DNA of 64,000 bases, from assembly GCA_014138725.1 (NCBI GenBank), contig JACJID010000005.1, positions 744,001 through 808,000 on the forward strand. Direction: 5' to 3'. Positions 53,276 through 64,000 of this stretch are shown here, piece by piece (positions within the stretch are counted from its first letter, which is position 1; each line of letters starts with the position of its first letter). The translations under genes were made by a program, and so were the position numbers. The stretch comes from Kutzneria viridogrisea. Its GTDB lineage: Bacteria > Actinomycetota > Actinomycetes > Mycobacteriales > Pseudonocardiaceae. Under the pieces are notes generated by a model that was given only the letters and a program-made list of their open reading frames with translations, had not been told where the DNA came from and did no database searches.

Positions 53276-53719
53276 TCAGCCGTCGATCTCCGCGGCCAGC
53301 TTGTCCAGGGTGGCGGAGTGGATGCGGCGCAGGCCCAGCGGTGCGAAGGTGCCCTCGAAGAACCCGCCGATGCCGCTGGCTCCCTGCCAGGTCGTCTCCA
53401 CCACGACCCGGCTCGCGCCCTCGCCCTGCGGGTGCACCGTCCACTTGGTGACCAGGGTCGAGTTGGCGTCGGATTCCACCAGGGTGCCCGGCGCGGGCTC
53501 GCTGACCTCCAGCAGGCAGTCGCGCACCCGCTTCTTGGTGGCCTGCAACTTCCAGTGCACCTTCGTGCCCGCACCGGTGCCGCCCTCGCGCACCTCGTAC
53601 TCGCTGTAGTTCTCGGTCAGGATCCTGCCCCGGGTACCGGTGTAGTCGGCCAGCGCCGCGTACACCCGCTCCGAGGGCTTGTCGATGACACGCTCGGCGG
53701 TCGCCTTCACCTCAGCCAT
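53276..53719 (-). CDS. SRPBCC (START/Bet v1-like) family protein
   Basis: A 147-residue single-domain protein of the polyketide-cyclase/SRPBCC fold: VKATAERVIDKPSERVYAALADY at the start, VVVETTWQGASGIGGFFEGTFAPLG near the end. Such proteins bind hydrophobic ligands; specificity is not visible. It lies 16 bp after the M81 peptidase gene on the same strand, so it may be the third gene of the ROK-M81-SRPBCC transcript. Confidence 0.85.
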   Translation of the reverse strand: MAEVKATAERVIDKPSERVYAALADYTGTRGRILTENYSEYEVREGGTGAGTKVHWKLQATKKRVRDCLLEVSEPAPGTLVESDANSTLVTKWTVHPQGEGASRVVVETTWQGASGIGGFFEGTFAPLGLRRIHSATLDKLAAEIDG

Positions 53720-53735
53720 GCCCCGATTCTCCCAG

Positions 53736-55175
53736 TCAGAGCAGCCGCGGGGTCAGGTCGGGGCCCTCGAACTCGTCGAACGGGTACAGCGGGCGGGTCA
53801 CCCGGTGGTGGCCGAGCCGCCCCAGGTCCTGGTCAACCCCGCCGGGGGTGAGCGCGAGCAGCCAGCCCTTGGCCAGTTCGTGCAGCTCAGGCTCCAGGTA
53901 GCCGATCTTGACCACGAGCAGGTCCTGGTCGTGCGGGTCGATGCCGATCGCGGTGAAGTCGGCCAGCCGGTGGTACGGCTTGCGGCGGCTGGTGAGAATC
54001 ACCGTCACCCCACCGGTGGTGACCGCCGCCACGTCCCCGCCGACCGGGTCACCCGTTTGCAGGCCCGTGACCGCGCCGGTGATCTCCAGCGGGCCGCCGT
54101 GCCCGGCGTCCACCTTGCCGCCCACGCTCAGCCGCACCGTGCTGCCCATGCCCGCGGCGAAGCACCGCGCCACCGCCGCGGGGTCAGTGATGCTCGCGTG
54201 CACCGCGGTCACCGCTGCGCTCGCGAGCTCCTCGTTGGCGAGCAGCCGCCCGAGCATGAACGGCAGGTCACCCGCTCCGCCCGCAGTGGGATTGTCCCCG
54301 GAATCGCTCAGTACGAACGGTCGTACACCTTCTTGTACCGCCCGTGCGATGCACTCGTCCGCGGAGCCGGTCGGGCCGACGAACACGAAGTCCGCCCGGG
54401 CATCCCAGTACCGCTGGGCCAGCTCACCGGCCTCGCGCAGCACCAGCTCCTCGTCGTCACCGGTCACGACCACGGCCGCCTGGCAGCGCGGCTCGTCCGC
54501 CCAGGCGTAGCCCACCCAGATCGCGGCGTCCACGATCCCCGGCTGGTCGGCGACCTCGGCCAGGCTGCCGTACAGGCTGCGCGCGGGTTCCAGGCGGGTG
54601 CTGGTCTTCTCCCCGGGCAGCAGCACCGGGACCTGCACCCACGCGCGGTGCGGACGGCCGCCGGAACGCAGGCGGTCCACCAGGTTGCGGGCCGCCCGCT
54701 CGCGGGTCAGCCACGCGTCCTCGTGCGGGGCGAGCCGGTGCGCGGTGATCAGGTCCAGCAGCTCGGCGAAGCGCCGCGACACGTTGCCGTGCAGGTCCAT
54801 CGCCGCCGAGATGAGCGGCTTGGGCCCCAGCGCGCCGCGCACCGCGTAGGTGAGGTCCAGCTCGGCGTCGACCAGGCCGACCACGCTCATCGCGCCGTGG
54901 ATGTCGTACAGCAGGCCGTCCAGCGGACCGGCCTGCGCGACCCGGTTCACCAGTTCGTCCTTGAGCTCCTGGTAGGCCGCCCTGGTCACGGCTCCGCCGG
55001 GCAGTGCCACGGCGTGCACCAGCGGCACCCACTCCACGCCCCAGTCCTCGCCGGTGAATCCGTAGCGGTCCAGCAGGTCCTGACCCCGGGTGACGGTGAA
55101 GTCCGCCAACTCGGCGCGGTGCGGTGAGAAGGTGCTCGACTCGATGTGGATGCCACCGATGCCGATGCGCAGCAT
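53736..55175 (-). CDS. M81 family peptidase (MlrC, microcystinase C-like)
   Basis: A 479-residue metallopeptidase of family M81, whose type member degrades linearised microcystin. Metal ligands are probably in LLYDIHGAMS and AAMDLHGNVS, followed by APHEDAWLTRERAA; the C-terminal MlrC domain shows LSDSGDNPTAGGAGD and VGGKVDAGHGGPLEITG. ATG at 55175 follows AGGAGCGAC. It is the second gene after the ROK regulator and divergent from a peptide ABC transporter, so peptides or amino-acid amides imported there are plausible substrates. Confidence 0.88.
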   Translation of the reverse strand: MLRIGIGGIHIESSTFSPHRAELADFTVTRGQDLLDRYGFTGEDWGVEWVPLVHAVALPGGAVTRAAYQELKDELVNRVAQAGPLDGLLYDIHGAMSVVGLVDAELDLTYAVRGALGPKPLISAAMDLHGNVSRRFAELLDLITAHRLAPHEDAWLTRERAARNLVDRLRSGGRPHRAWVQVPVLLPGEKTSTRLEPARSLYGSLAEVADQPGIVDAAIWVGYAWADEPRCQAAVVVTGDDEELVLREAGELAQRYWDARADFVFVGPTGSADECIARAVQEGVRPFVLSDSGDNPTAGGAGDLPFMLGRLLANEELASAAVTAVHASITDPAAVARCFAAGMGSTVRLSVGGKVDAGHGGPLEITGAVTGLQTGDPVGGDVAAVTTGGVTVILTSRRKPYHRLADFTAIGIDPHDQDLLVVKIGYLEPELHELAKGWLLALTPGGVDQDLGRLGHHRVTRPLYPFDEFEGPDLTPRLL

Positions 55176-55186
55176 GTCGCTCCTAA

Positions 55187-56296
55187 CTAGCGGTAGACGT
55201 GGGCGTCGAGCGCGGCCAGCCCGGCGCCGAGCACCCCGGCGTCGGCTCCGGTCACCGCGCTGGTGATCAGCAGGTTGCGGGAGGCCACGGGCAGGCACCG
55301 CTCGTACAGCACCGAGCGGACCGCGGCCACCAGCGGCTCGGCCCTGGCCAGCGCACCGGCCAGCACCACCGCCTGGGGGTTGGTGAAGTTCACGACCACC
55401 GCGAGCACACCGCCGATGTGCCTGCCGGCCGTGCGCACCAGCGTGGTGGCGTGCGGGTCACCGTCGGCGACCAGGCGGACCACCTGGTCGAGGTCCTCGG
55501 CGCCCAGTTGGCCGAGCAGGGCCGCACCGCTGGCCACGGTCTCTAGGCATCCGGTGTTCCCGCAACTGCACGGTCGTTCACCTGCCTCCGGCACCCGGGT
55601 GTGCGTGATGTCCCCGGCGCACCCGGCGGCGCCCCGGTGCAGACCGCCGTTGACCACCACCCCGCAGCCGATTCCCCGGCCCAGCTTCACCAGTACGAGG
55701 TGGTCCAGGTCCCGGTGCGCGCGGGCGTGCTCGCCGAGTGCCATCAGGTTGGCGTCGTTGTCCGCGAACACCGGCACGTCCAGTTCGGCGGCGAGCAACT
55801 CGCGCACCCGTGCCCCGTGCCAGCCGGGCATCCGGGCCGGCGCCACCACGCGGCCCAGCGGCACGTCCACCGGCCCGGGAACGCCGATGCCCACCGCGCG
55901 CACCGGGCGGTCTCCCGCCACCTCGCGGATCGCCTCGGCAAGCCGACCGATCGTTCGTGCCGGTCCGAGGGCCAGGTCCAACGGGTCCTCCCGCACTTCC
56001 AGCAGCGCGCCGCCGAGGTCGAGCACGCCCAGGCGTGCGTGGTGGCTGCCCAGGTCGACGCCGACCACCACCGCGCCGTTCGAGCACAGCCGCAGCAGTC
56101 GAGGTCGGCGGCCGCCGCTGGACTCGCCCTCCCCGGACTCGGCGACCAGCCCGGCGTCGAGCAGCTCCTGCACCCGCAGCGACACCGTGGACGCGGCCAC
56201 GCCCAGCTCCCTGGCCAGGTCGGCGCGGGACCGCGCGGTGCCCTCAGCCACCAGCCGGAGCACCTGGCCAGCCGAGGTCAGCTCCTCGCTCGCCAT
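55187..56296 (-). CDS. ROK-family transcriptional regulator
   Basis: A 369-residue regulator: an N-terminal winged helix (SRADLARELGVAASTVSLRVQELLDAGL) and a ROK sugar-kinase-like domain with VVGVDLGSHHARLGVLDL, ADNDANLMALGE and the zinc-binding CSCGNTGCLE. The ATP phosphate motif DxGGT reads DLGSH, so it is a sensor without kinase activity. GGAGGTAGTC precedes the ATG. It is divergent from the transporter operon and probably binds the TTCGTTCGA repeats in between. Confidence 0.9.
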   Translation of the reverse strand: MASEELTSAGQVLRLVAEGTARSRADLARELGVAASTVSLRVQELLDAGLVAESGEGESSGGRRPRLLRLCSNGAVVVGVDLGSHHARLGVLDLGGALLEVREDPLDLALGPARTIGRLAEAIREVAGDRPVRAVGIGVPGPVDVPLGRVVAPARMPGWHGARVRELLAAELDVPVFADNDANLMALGEHARAHRDLDHLVLVKLGRGIGCGVVVNGGLHRGAAGCAGDITHTRVPEAGERPCSCGNTGCLETVASGAALLGQLGAEDLDQVVRLVADGDPHATTLVRTAGRHIGGVLAVVVNFTNPQAVVLAGALARAEPLVAAVRSVLYERCLPVASRNLLITSAVTGADAGVLGAGLAALDAHVYR

Positions 56297-56321
56297 GACT
56301 ACCTCCGATCGATGACATCAG

Positions 56322-56408
56322 TTCGTTCGATCATAGAAGCAAGATTGGGTACTTGGCATGACCCGAACCGGACAGGAATCTTGACTTCGTTCGAACCCTG
56401 ACTAGCGT
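56322..56408 (+). promoter_or_regulatory. Promoter with duplicated TTCGTTCGA operator
   Basis: TTCGTTCGA occurs at 56322-56330 and 56386-56394. The second copy overlaps the promoter TTGACT (56381-56386), 16-nt spacer, TAGCGT (56403-56408), which stands 38 bp before the transporter start. The layout fits repression by the divergent ROK regulator. Confidence 0.6.
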
Positions 56409-56445
56409 CCGAGGACACGGCGTCACCTGGAGCGGGGGAGATGCG

Positions 56446-58191
56446 ATGCGGCGTTGGAGATCTGCTGCGGCGTTGTTCTTCTGCTCGCTGCTCGCGGCCT
56501 GCTCCGGCATTGCTCCGGTGACGCGGCTGGGCAGCACCGGCGGCACACCCGTGCGGGGTGGCACGGTGGTGATGGCCCTGCCGCCCGCCGCGACGCCGAA
56601 CTGGATCCTGCCGATCGGCATCCCGGGCTACCTGGCCTCCTACAACTCCGCGATCAGCCGCCTGCTGTTCCAGCCGCTGTACCGCTACCACGAGGTGAAC
56701 GGCTCGCTGGTGCTGGACGAGGCCGCCGACCTGGCCGATCCACCGCGGTACGCCGAGGACGGCCGCACGGTCACGATCCCGCTGCGCCCCGGCCGGAAGT
56801 GGACGAACGGTCGTGCGGTTTCCGCGCGCGACGTTCAGTTCTGGTTCGACCTGATCAAGGCGAACAAGACCCGGTGGGGCGGCTACTCGCCCGGCGCGCT
56901 GCCGGACAACGTGACGGCGCTGGAGGTGGTGGACGAGCACACGGTCCGGTTGCGGCTCGACCGTTCGTACAACCCGGACTGGTTCACCGGCAACCAGCTC
57001 ACCGCGATCGTGCCGATGCCGCAGGCCGAGTGGGACCCGCAGGGCCAGGCACGCACCGAGGACGGGGCCAAGGCCGTGTTCGCCAGGCTCGTCGACCAGG
57101 CGCGCAAGCTCGCCGAGTACGCCACGAATCCACTGTGGAAGGTCGTGGACGGGCCGTGGCTGGTCGAGGAGTTCAGCACGGGCGGCCGGGTGAGCATCGT
57201 GCCCAACCCGAACTACACCGGCGCTGACAAGCCGCACCTGGACAGAGTGGTGTTCGCCCCGTTCACCACCGCCAACTCGGAGTTCACCGTGCTGCGCTCC
57301 GGCGGGGTGGACTACGGCTACGTGCCGCCGTCCACGACCGCACGATCGGACAGTTTCACCGACCTCGGCTACCGGGTCGAGCCCTGGCGGGGCTGGGCGA
57401 TCACCTACGTGGTCTACAACTTCAACAGCCCCACCGCGGGACCGCTGCTGCGCCAGCTCTACCTGCGGCAGGCGATCCAGCACCTGATCAACCAGGACGC
57501 GATCAGCAAGGTGGTCTGGCACGAGGCGGCGACGCCCACGCACGGGCCGGTGCCCGGCGGCAGGACCCCCGACCCCTACCCGTACGACGTGGACCGCGCC
57601 CGCGCCCTGCTCGCCGAGCACGGCTGGCGGGTCGAGGACGGCACCGCCGTGTGCCGCACGCCGCGACTGTGCGGGCCGGGCATCGCGGAGGGCACGCCGT
57701 TGCGGCTGACCCTGTTGTCGCAGAGCGGATCCGTGGAGACGAGCAACATGATGCAGGAGATCAAGTCCTCGCTGGGCCTGGCCGGGATCGACCTGCTCGT
57801 GCGCGAGCAGCCGCTGAACACCGTGCTCAGCAGCACCGCACCGTGCCAGTCGGGCGATCCCGGCTGCGACTGGCAGCTGTCCTTCTTCGGCACCGCGGCG
57901 AGCTGGTACTTCGACGCCGATCCCAGCGGGGAACAGATCTTCGCCACCGGGGCCTCGTCCAACCTGGGCAGCTACTCCGACACCACCACCGACGAGCTGG
58001 TCGGCCAGACCGAGCACTCCGCCGACCCCGCGGCGATCCAGCGCTACAACGACCACGTGGCAAGGGATCTGCCGGTGGCCTGGGTGCCCAACCCGGCCTA
58101 CCAGGTGTCGGTGATCCGCAACGACCTGCGCGGGGTGCGGCAGAACCCGCTGGTGACCCTGGACCCGCAGAACTGGTACTACGTGCGATGA
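56446..58191 (+). CDS. Peptide/nickel ABC transporter substrate-binding lipoprotein (family 5)
   Basis: A 581-residue extracellular solute-binding protein of family 5 (DppA/OppA type). A lipoprotein signal ends in LLAAC (Cys19). Typical segments are ISRLLFQPLYRY, TVTIPLRPGRKWTNGRAVSARDVQFWFDL and LRQLYLRQAIQHLINQDAI. Several additional cysteines (CRTPRLCGPG, CQSGDPGCDW) suggest two disulfides. It is the first gene of a four-gene operon with 4-bp overlaps. One copy of the recurring palindrome lies at 56802 (TNGRA). Confidence 0.93.
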   Translation: MRRWRSAAALFFCSLLAACSGIAPVTRLGSTGGTPVRGGTVVMALPPAATPNWILPIGIPGYLASYNSAISRLLFQPLYRYHEVNGSLVLDEAADLADPPRYAEDGRTVTIPLRPGRKWTNGRAVSARDVQFWFDLIKANKTRWGGYSPGALPDNVTALEVVDEHTVRLRLDRSYNPDWFTGNQLTAIVPMPQAEWDPQGQARTEDGAKAVFARLVDQARKLAEYATNPLWKVVDGPWLVEEFSTGGRVSIVPNPNYTGADKPHLDRVVFAPFTTANSEFTVLRSGGVDYGYVPPSTTARSDSFTDLGYRVEPWRGWAITYVVYNFNSPTAGPLLRQLYLRQAIQHLINQDAISKVVWHEAATPTHGPVPGGRTPDPYPYDVDRARALLAEHGWRVEDGTAVCRTPRLCGPGIAEGTPLRLTLLSQSGSVETSNMMQEIKSSLGLAGIDLLVREQPLNTVLSSTAPCQSGDPGCDWQLSFFGTAASWYFDADPSGEQIFATGASSNLGSYSDTTTDELVGQTEHSADPAAIQRYNDHVARDLPVAWVPNPAYQVSVIRNDLRGVRQNPLVTLDPQNWYYVR

Positions 58192-59138
58192 CCCGGTTCC
58201 TGATCAGGCGGACCCTGCAGGCGCTGGTCGTCCTGCTGCTGGTGACCGTCATCGTGTTCGCCCTGCTGCACGCCCTGCCCGGCGGACCGGCGCGGGCGAT
58301 CCTCGGCCCGCGCGCGAGCCTGCCGCAGATCGAGCAGTTCAACCACGACCAGGGCTTCGACCAGCCGTTGCCGGTGCAGTACCTGAGCTACCTGTGGCAC
58401 CTGCTCGGCGGGGACCTCGGCCAGTCCTACCGGCTCAACCAGCCGGTGCTGGACCTGCTCGCGCAGCGCATCCCCAAGACCCTGGTGCTGACCTGTTCGG
58501 CCACCCTGCTCGCGGTGGCCGTGGCAGTGCCGCTGGGCGTGCTCCAGGCCGTGCGCCGCGGGCGGTTCACCGACCACCTGCTCACCGGGCTGAGCTTCCT
58601 CGCCTACGCCACGCCGGCGTTCTTCCTGGGCCTGGTGCTGATCATCCTGTTCGCGCAGACCTGGCCGCTGCTGCCCGCCGAGGCCCCGCAGTCGGCCGGG
58701 CTGGGCGGGGTGTTCGCGGGGTTCGGCGGGCTGCTGCTGCCGATCTGCACGCTGGCCGCGGGCATGATCGCCGCGTTCAGCCGGTACCTGCGCTCCTCGG
58801 TGCTGGACAACCTGACCGAGGACTACGTCCGCACGGCGCGGTCCAAGGGCCAGTCCGAGCGCCGGGTCCTGGTGCGGCACGTGCTGCGCAACGCGCTGAT
58901 CCCGGTGGTCACGCTGCTGGGCATGTACCTGCCCGCGCTGTTCGGCGGCACGGTGGTGGTCGAGTCCCTGTTCAACTACCCGGGCACCGGCCTGCTGTTC
59001 TGGAGCGCCGCGCAGAGTTCGGACTTCCCGGTGCTGCTCGGCGTCACGCTGGTGGTCGCGGCGGCCACCGTGCTCGGCTCGTTGCTGGCCGACCTCGTCT
59101 ACGCCCTGCTCGACCCGAGGATCAGGACGGTCCGATGA
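58188..59138 (+). CDS. Peptide ABC transporter permease (DppB-like)
   Basis: A 316-residue inner-membrane permease, BPD_transp_1 type. The N-terminus MTRFLIRRTLQALVVLLL and GGDLGQSY are typical of DppB/OppB; the ATPase-docking EAA loop is YVRTARSKGQSERRVLVRHVLRN shortened here to its core RTARSKGQSERRVLVRH. About six membrane helices. The ATG overlaps the binding-protein stop (ATGA). Confidence 0.94.
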   Translation: MTRFLIRRTLQALVVLLLVTVIVFALLHALPGGPARAILGPRASLPQIEQFNHDQGFDQPLPVQYLSYLWHLLGGDLGQSYRLNQPVLDLLAQRIPKTLVLTCSATLLAVAVAVPLGVLQAVRRGRFTDHLLTGLSFLAYATPAFFLGLVLIILFAQTWPLLPAEAPQSAGLGGVFAGFGGLLLPICTLAAGMIAAFSRYLRSSVLDNLTEDYVRTARSKGQSERRVLVRHVLRNALIPVVTLLGMYLPALFGGTVVVESLFNYPGTGLLFWSAAQSSDFPVLLGVTLVVAAATVLGSLLADLVYALLDPRIRTVR

Positions 59139-59985
59139 TCGCTCGCGAACAAATAGCACGATCGTTCGTGCGCAACCGGCTGGCGGTGGCCGGGCTGGTG
59201 GTACTGCTCCTGCTCGCGGCCTTCAGCTGGCTGGGACCGCTGCTGTGGCCGACCGACCAGGTGCACACCGACCTCGCCGCGGCCACCCTGCCGCCGGGCA
59301 GCCCAGGCCACCCGCTGGGCACCACCGACCTGGGCTACGACCTGCTCGGCAGGCTGATGGTCGGCGGCCGGTCCTCGCTGGAGGTGGGCGTGGCGGCCGG
59401 TCTGCTGGCCACGCTGGTCGGCACCGCCTACGGCGCGGTGTCCGGCTACTTCGGCGGCTGGGTGGACGCGGTCATGATGCGGGTCACCGACGCCGTGCTG
59501 GCCATTCCCGCCCTGTTCCTGCTGATCGTGGTCGCGGCCATGGTGACCCCCAGCAAGCCGCTGCTGGTGCTGGTGATCGGCGCGGTGGCCTGGCTGTCCC
59601 CGGCCCGGCTCGTCCGCGGCGAGGCGCTGAGCCTGCGCTCCCGCGAGTACGTGCAGGCGATGCGCGTGATGGGCGGCGGCAGCGTGCGCGCCGTGCTGCG
59701 GCACATCGTGCCCAACACGATCGGCACGGTGGCCGTGAACGCCACGTTCCAGATCGCGGACGCCATCCTCTACGTGGCGTACCTGAGCTTCCTCGGGCTC
59801 AGCGTGCCGCCACCGGCCACCGACTGGGGCACCATGCTCAGCGGCGGCCTCACCTACGCCCAGGACGGCTACTGGTGGCTGATCGTGCCGCCGGGGGTGG
59901 CGATCGTGCTGGTGGTCGGCGCCTTCAACTTCATCGGCGACGGCCTGCGCGACGCGTTCGAGGTCCGGTTGCAGCGGAGGCCAGC

Positions 59986-59989
<4 letters not shown>
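59135..59989 (+). CDS. Peptide ABC transporter permease (DppC-like)
   Basis: A 284-residue permease, DppC/OppC type, with HPLGTTDLGYDLLGRLMVGG after helix 1 and the EAA loop YVQAMRVMGGGSVRAVLRH. ATGA overlaps at both ends of the gene couple it to DppB and to the ATPase. Codons 5-12 (including rare CAA, ATA, GCA and CGA) build the palindromic motif AGCACGATCGTTCGTGC at 59155. Confidence 0.94.
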
Positions 59990-61929
<1,940 letters not shown>

Positions 61930-62154
61930 GTGAGACCGGCAACACAGTTGGCGGGTTGTAATCAAAACGCCGAAGTATCGGAAAAATATCACGCTGGGTG
62001 ACAATTACGTGGCTGAACAGGCAAGGAGACGGCACGGAACGTGACTGTGTGGTCACAGCCGCTGGACTCTGGGGCTGCAACGCGATAGGAACTGCCCACC
62101 CGGATCACCGATTCAGCCGAATCGGCGCACGACCTCTGGCGGGAGGTGATGATC

Positions 62155-64000
62155 ATGCAGGTGCGGGTGCTCGGCCAGTTCGAGGTGGCCTGTGGTGGGC
62201 AGCTGCTCACCCCCTCGCAGCCCAAGCTGCGGCAGCTGTTCGCGCTGCTCGCGGTGAACGCGAACTCCGTGGTGCGCGCGGAACAGCTCACCGAGGAGCT
62301 GTGGGGCCCGCAGCCGCCGGTCAAGGCGACTGCCACGCTCCAGACCTACATGTCACACCTGCGCAGACTCCTCGCGAACGGGTCCACTTCGGACGATCGC
62401 GGCGTGGTGCTGCAGCACACCAGGCACGTGGGCTACTCCCTGGCGCTGCCCGAGCGCGCCGTGGACGCCAGCAGGTTCAGCGAGCTCGTCGGCCAGGGCC
62501 GTGCCGAACTGGACAGCGGCCAGTTCGAGACGGGCACCGAGACCCTGCGCACCGCGTTGGGCGTGTGGCGCGGTTCCGCCCTCAGCGACGTGGACCCCGG
62601 CCCCGTGCTGGAGCAGCACATCCGCCGGCTGGAGGAGACCAGGGTCTCCGTCACCGACCAGCGCATGGACGTCGAGCTGATGCTCGGCCGCCACCACGAG
62701 GTGATCTCCGAGCTGAGCGCACTGGTCCGCAGCCACCCGGCGCACGAGGGCCTGCACGTGAAGCTGATGATGGCCCTGCACCGGGCGGGCCGCCGCTCCG
62801 AGGCGCTGCACGTGTTCCAGCGCATCCGCACCACCCTGGTGGACGACCTCGGCCTCGAACCGGGACCCCAGTTGCAGCGCGTGCACCGCGCCCTGCTGGT
62901 CGGCAATCCCGAACTGGACTCGACCACCCCCGGCTCGCCCTCGGTGCGCACCGGCGGCTGGGTCGAACCGCCCGCCCAACTGCCCGCCGACGTGCCCGCC
63001 TTCGTTGGGCGCGCGCCGGAGTTGGCCGCCGTCGAGCACCTGCTCCAGCACCCCGCGAGCACGGCCCCGCCGGTGATCACCGTGGTCGGGCCGCCGGGTT
63101 CGGGCAAGTCCGCGTTCTGCACGCACGCCGCACACGTGGCGCGCGCCCGCTTCCCGCACGGGCAGTTCCACGCCGACCTCGCCGAGACCACACCGGGTGA
63201 GGCGCTGGCCGGGTTCCTGCGGGCGATCCGCGGCCCGGCCGCCCCGCTGCCCGCCACGGTGGAGGAGCGGGTCCAGCTGTTCCGCAGCTGGACCGCGCAG
63301 CGCCGCGTGCTCGTGGTGCTGGACAACGCTGTCAGCGCGGTCGAACTGGCCCAGCTGATGCCCAGCGGCAGCGGCTGCGCCACGATCATCGGCTCCCGCA
63401 CGCGACTGCCGCTGCGCAGTGTCAGCCTGCCGCTGGAGCTGCCCCCGCTGAGCGAGGAGGAGGCCGTCGAGCTGCTCGGCTCGGTGATCGGCTGGCACCG
63501 CCTGCGCCGCGAACTGCCGCAGGCACGTCGGCTGATCCGGCTGTTCGACGCGCTGCCGCTGGCCTTGGTCGCCGCCGCGAGCAGGCTGGCGATCCGCCCG
63601 CACTGGTCGCTGTCCATGCTGGTCGACCGCCTGCGCTACGAGGAGGACTGGCTCGACGAGCTGGTCAACGCGCACGTGGACGTGCTCGGCAGTGTCGAGC
63701 TGACCTGCCGGTCGCTGGCACCCGCCCACCGCGCGGCGTTCCTCGCCCTGGCCCCGGCCGCCAGCGAACCGGTCAGCGTGCGGGACGCCGCGGGCATCCT
63801 CGGCGCCGACCACCGGATGGCCGAGGCGGTGCTGGAGTCCCTCGTGGAGTTCCAGCTGTCCGATGTGGACACCGTGTCCCCGGAGTCCTTCACCGGCTGC
63901 TTCCACTACCGGTTCAACCCGTTGATCAGGGTCGCCGCCGAGCGGTTGGCCAAGTCGACCAGGCACCTGGCCGCCGCCCCAGCCCCGCCCGCCGTGGCGA
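62155..64000 (+). CDS. AfsR/SARP-family regulator (3'-truncated by the window)
   Basis: An open frame of at least 615 codons running off the window. ATG at 62155 follows GGGAGGTGATGATC. Residues 1-95 are a winged-helix DNA-binding domain (QVRVLGQFEVACGGQLL, LRQLFALLAVNAN), about 95-250 the bacterial transcriptional-activation domain (ALHVFQRIRTTLVDDLGLEPGP), and about 270-560 an NB-ARC-type NTPase with Walker A GPPGSGKS and VLVVLDNAVSA. TPR repeats are expected beyond. SARPs activate secondary-metabolite clusters or act globally; no biosynthetic gene is visible here. The 225 bp upstream are AT-richer than the surroundings and carry GTGAC...GTCAC. Confidence 0.92.
   Translation, partial: MQVRVLGQFEVACGGQLLTPSQPKLRQLFALLAVNANSVVRAEQLTEELWGPQPPVKATATLQTYMSHLRRLLANGSTSDDRGVVLQHTRHVGYSLALPERAVDASRFSELVGQGRAELDSGQFETGTETLRTALGVWRGSALSDVDPGPVLEQHIRRLEETRVSVTDQRMDVELMLGRHHEVISELSALVRSHPAHEGLHVKLMMALHRAGRRSEALHVFQRIRTTLVDDLGLEPGPQLQRVHRALLVGNPELDSTTPGSPSVRTGGWVEPPAQLPADVPAFVGRAPELAAVEHLLQHPASTAPPVITVVGPPGSGKSAFCTHAAHVARARFPHGQFHADLAETTPGEALAGFLRAIRGPAAPLPATVEERVQLFRSWTAQRRVLVVLDNAVSAVELAQLMPSGSGCATIIGSRTRLPLRSVSLPLELPPLSEEEAVELLGSVIGWHRLRRELPQARRLIRLFDALPLALVAAASRLAIRPHWSLSMLVDRLRYEEDWLDELVNAHVDVLGSVELTCRSLAPAHRAAFLALAPAASEPVSVRDAAGILGADHRMAEAVLESLVEFQLSDVDTVSPESFTGCFHYRFNPLIRVAAERLAKSTRHLAAAPAPPAVA

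Noticed and set aside
13487-59172. LexA (SOS) boxes
   Set aside because: The recurring motif has CGAAC and GTTCG directly joined, whereas actinobacterial LexA sites have four bases between the half-sites, and the copies lie inside genes, not in promoters.
62155-64000. Secondary-metabolite cluster in this window
   Set aside because: SARP and LAL regulators are present but no polyketide, peptide-synthetase, terpene or RiPP biosynthetic genes were found.

Overview
The window is GC-rich actinobacterial chromosome with strong G/C third-position codon bias. Its gene set (pst/phoU, LytR-CpsA-Psr proteins, an NsdA-like regulator, an AfsR/SARP regulator, a class F-type sortase, DUF6328, DUF4232 lipoprotein, MalT-type LuxR regulator) points to a filamentous, Pseudonocardiales-type actinomycete. 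That placement is inferred from gene content; there is no rRNA here.

Layout. 1-5.5 kb: tail of a pst phosphate-uptake operon (pstC-pstA-pstB), an unknown gene and an NsdA-like regulator, then phoU with a three-unit PHO box in front of it. 5.5-20.5 kb, mostly minus strand: an LCP protein with a duplicated proline-rich linker, a diguanylate cyclase, dusB, a frameshifted gene, an Rv2179c-like exonuclease, a copper-only-type SodC, a membrane EEP-family protein, lysA, an Ag85-type esterase, and a broken GN-repeat surface-protein gene. 20.6-22.3 kb: remnant of an integrated element (CxxC mini-protein, decayed tyrosine integrase) beside tRNA-Lys(TTT). 22.4-30.1 kb: a tightly overlapped minus-strand operon hyuA-hyuB-HyuA paralogue-DUF917-pucR for a cyclic amide or hydantoin-like substrate. 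30.4-37.4 kb: a large LuxR regulator, an alpha/beta hydrolase lacking its serine, a DUF4232 lipoprotein between two 19-bp tandem-repeat arrays, and an ECF sigma factor with a small membrane partner. 37.5-49 kb: envelope and secretion genes (glycosyltransferase fusion, polysaccharide deacetylase, Thr-rich secreted protein with sortase, ornithine-cyclodeaminase-like protein, second LCP protein, MFS exporter, large secreted protease). 48.8-53 kb: DinB-like gene divergent from a hydrolase, and a GGDEF/EAL protein. 53.3-62 kb: SRPBCC, M81 peptidase and ROK regulator divergent from a five-component peptide ABC transporter whose two ATPases are fused in one chain. The window ends inside an AfsR-type SARP regulator.

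The strongest signals not explained by genes are: (1) a palindromic motif close to GCACGAACGNTCGTGC recurring inside coding regions, at the cost of unusual codons; (2) a 115-bp intergenic element present twice, 35 kb apart, with a hairpin and two DnaA-box-like motifs per copy; (3) two arrays of a 19-bp repeat bracketing the DUF4232 gene; (4) a secreted protease with subtilisin layout but sedolisin-type catalytic residues.
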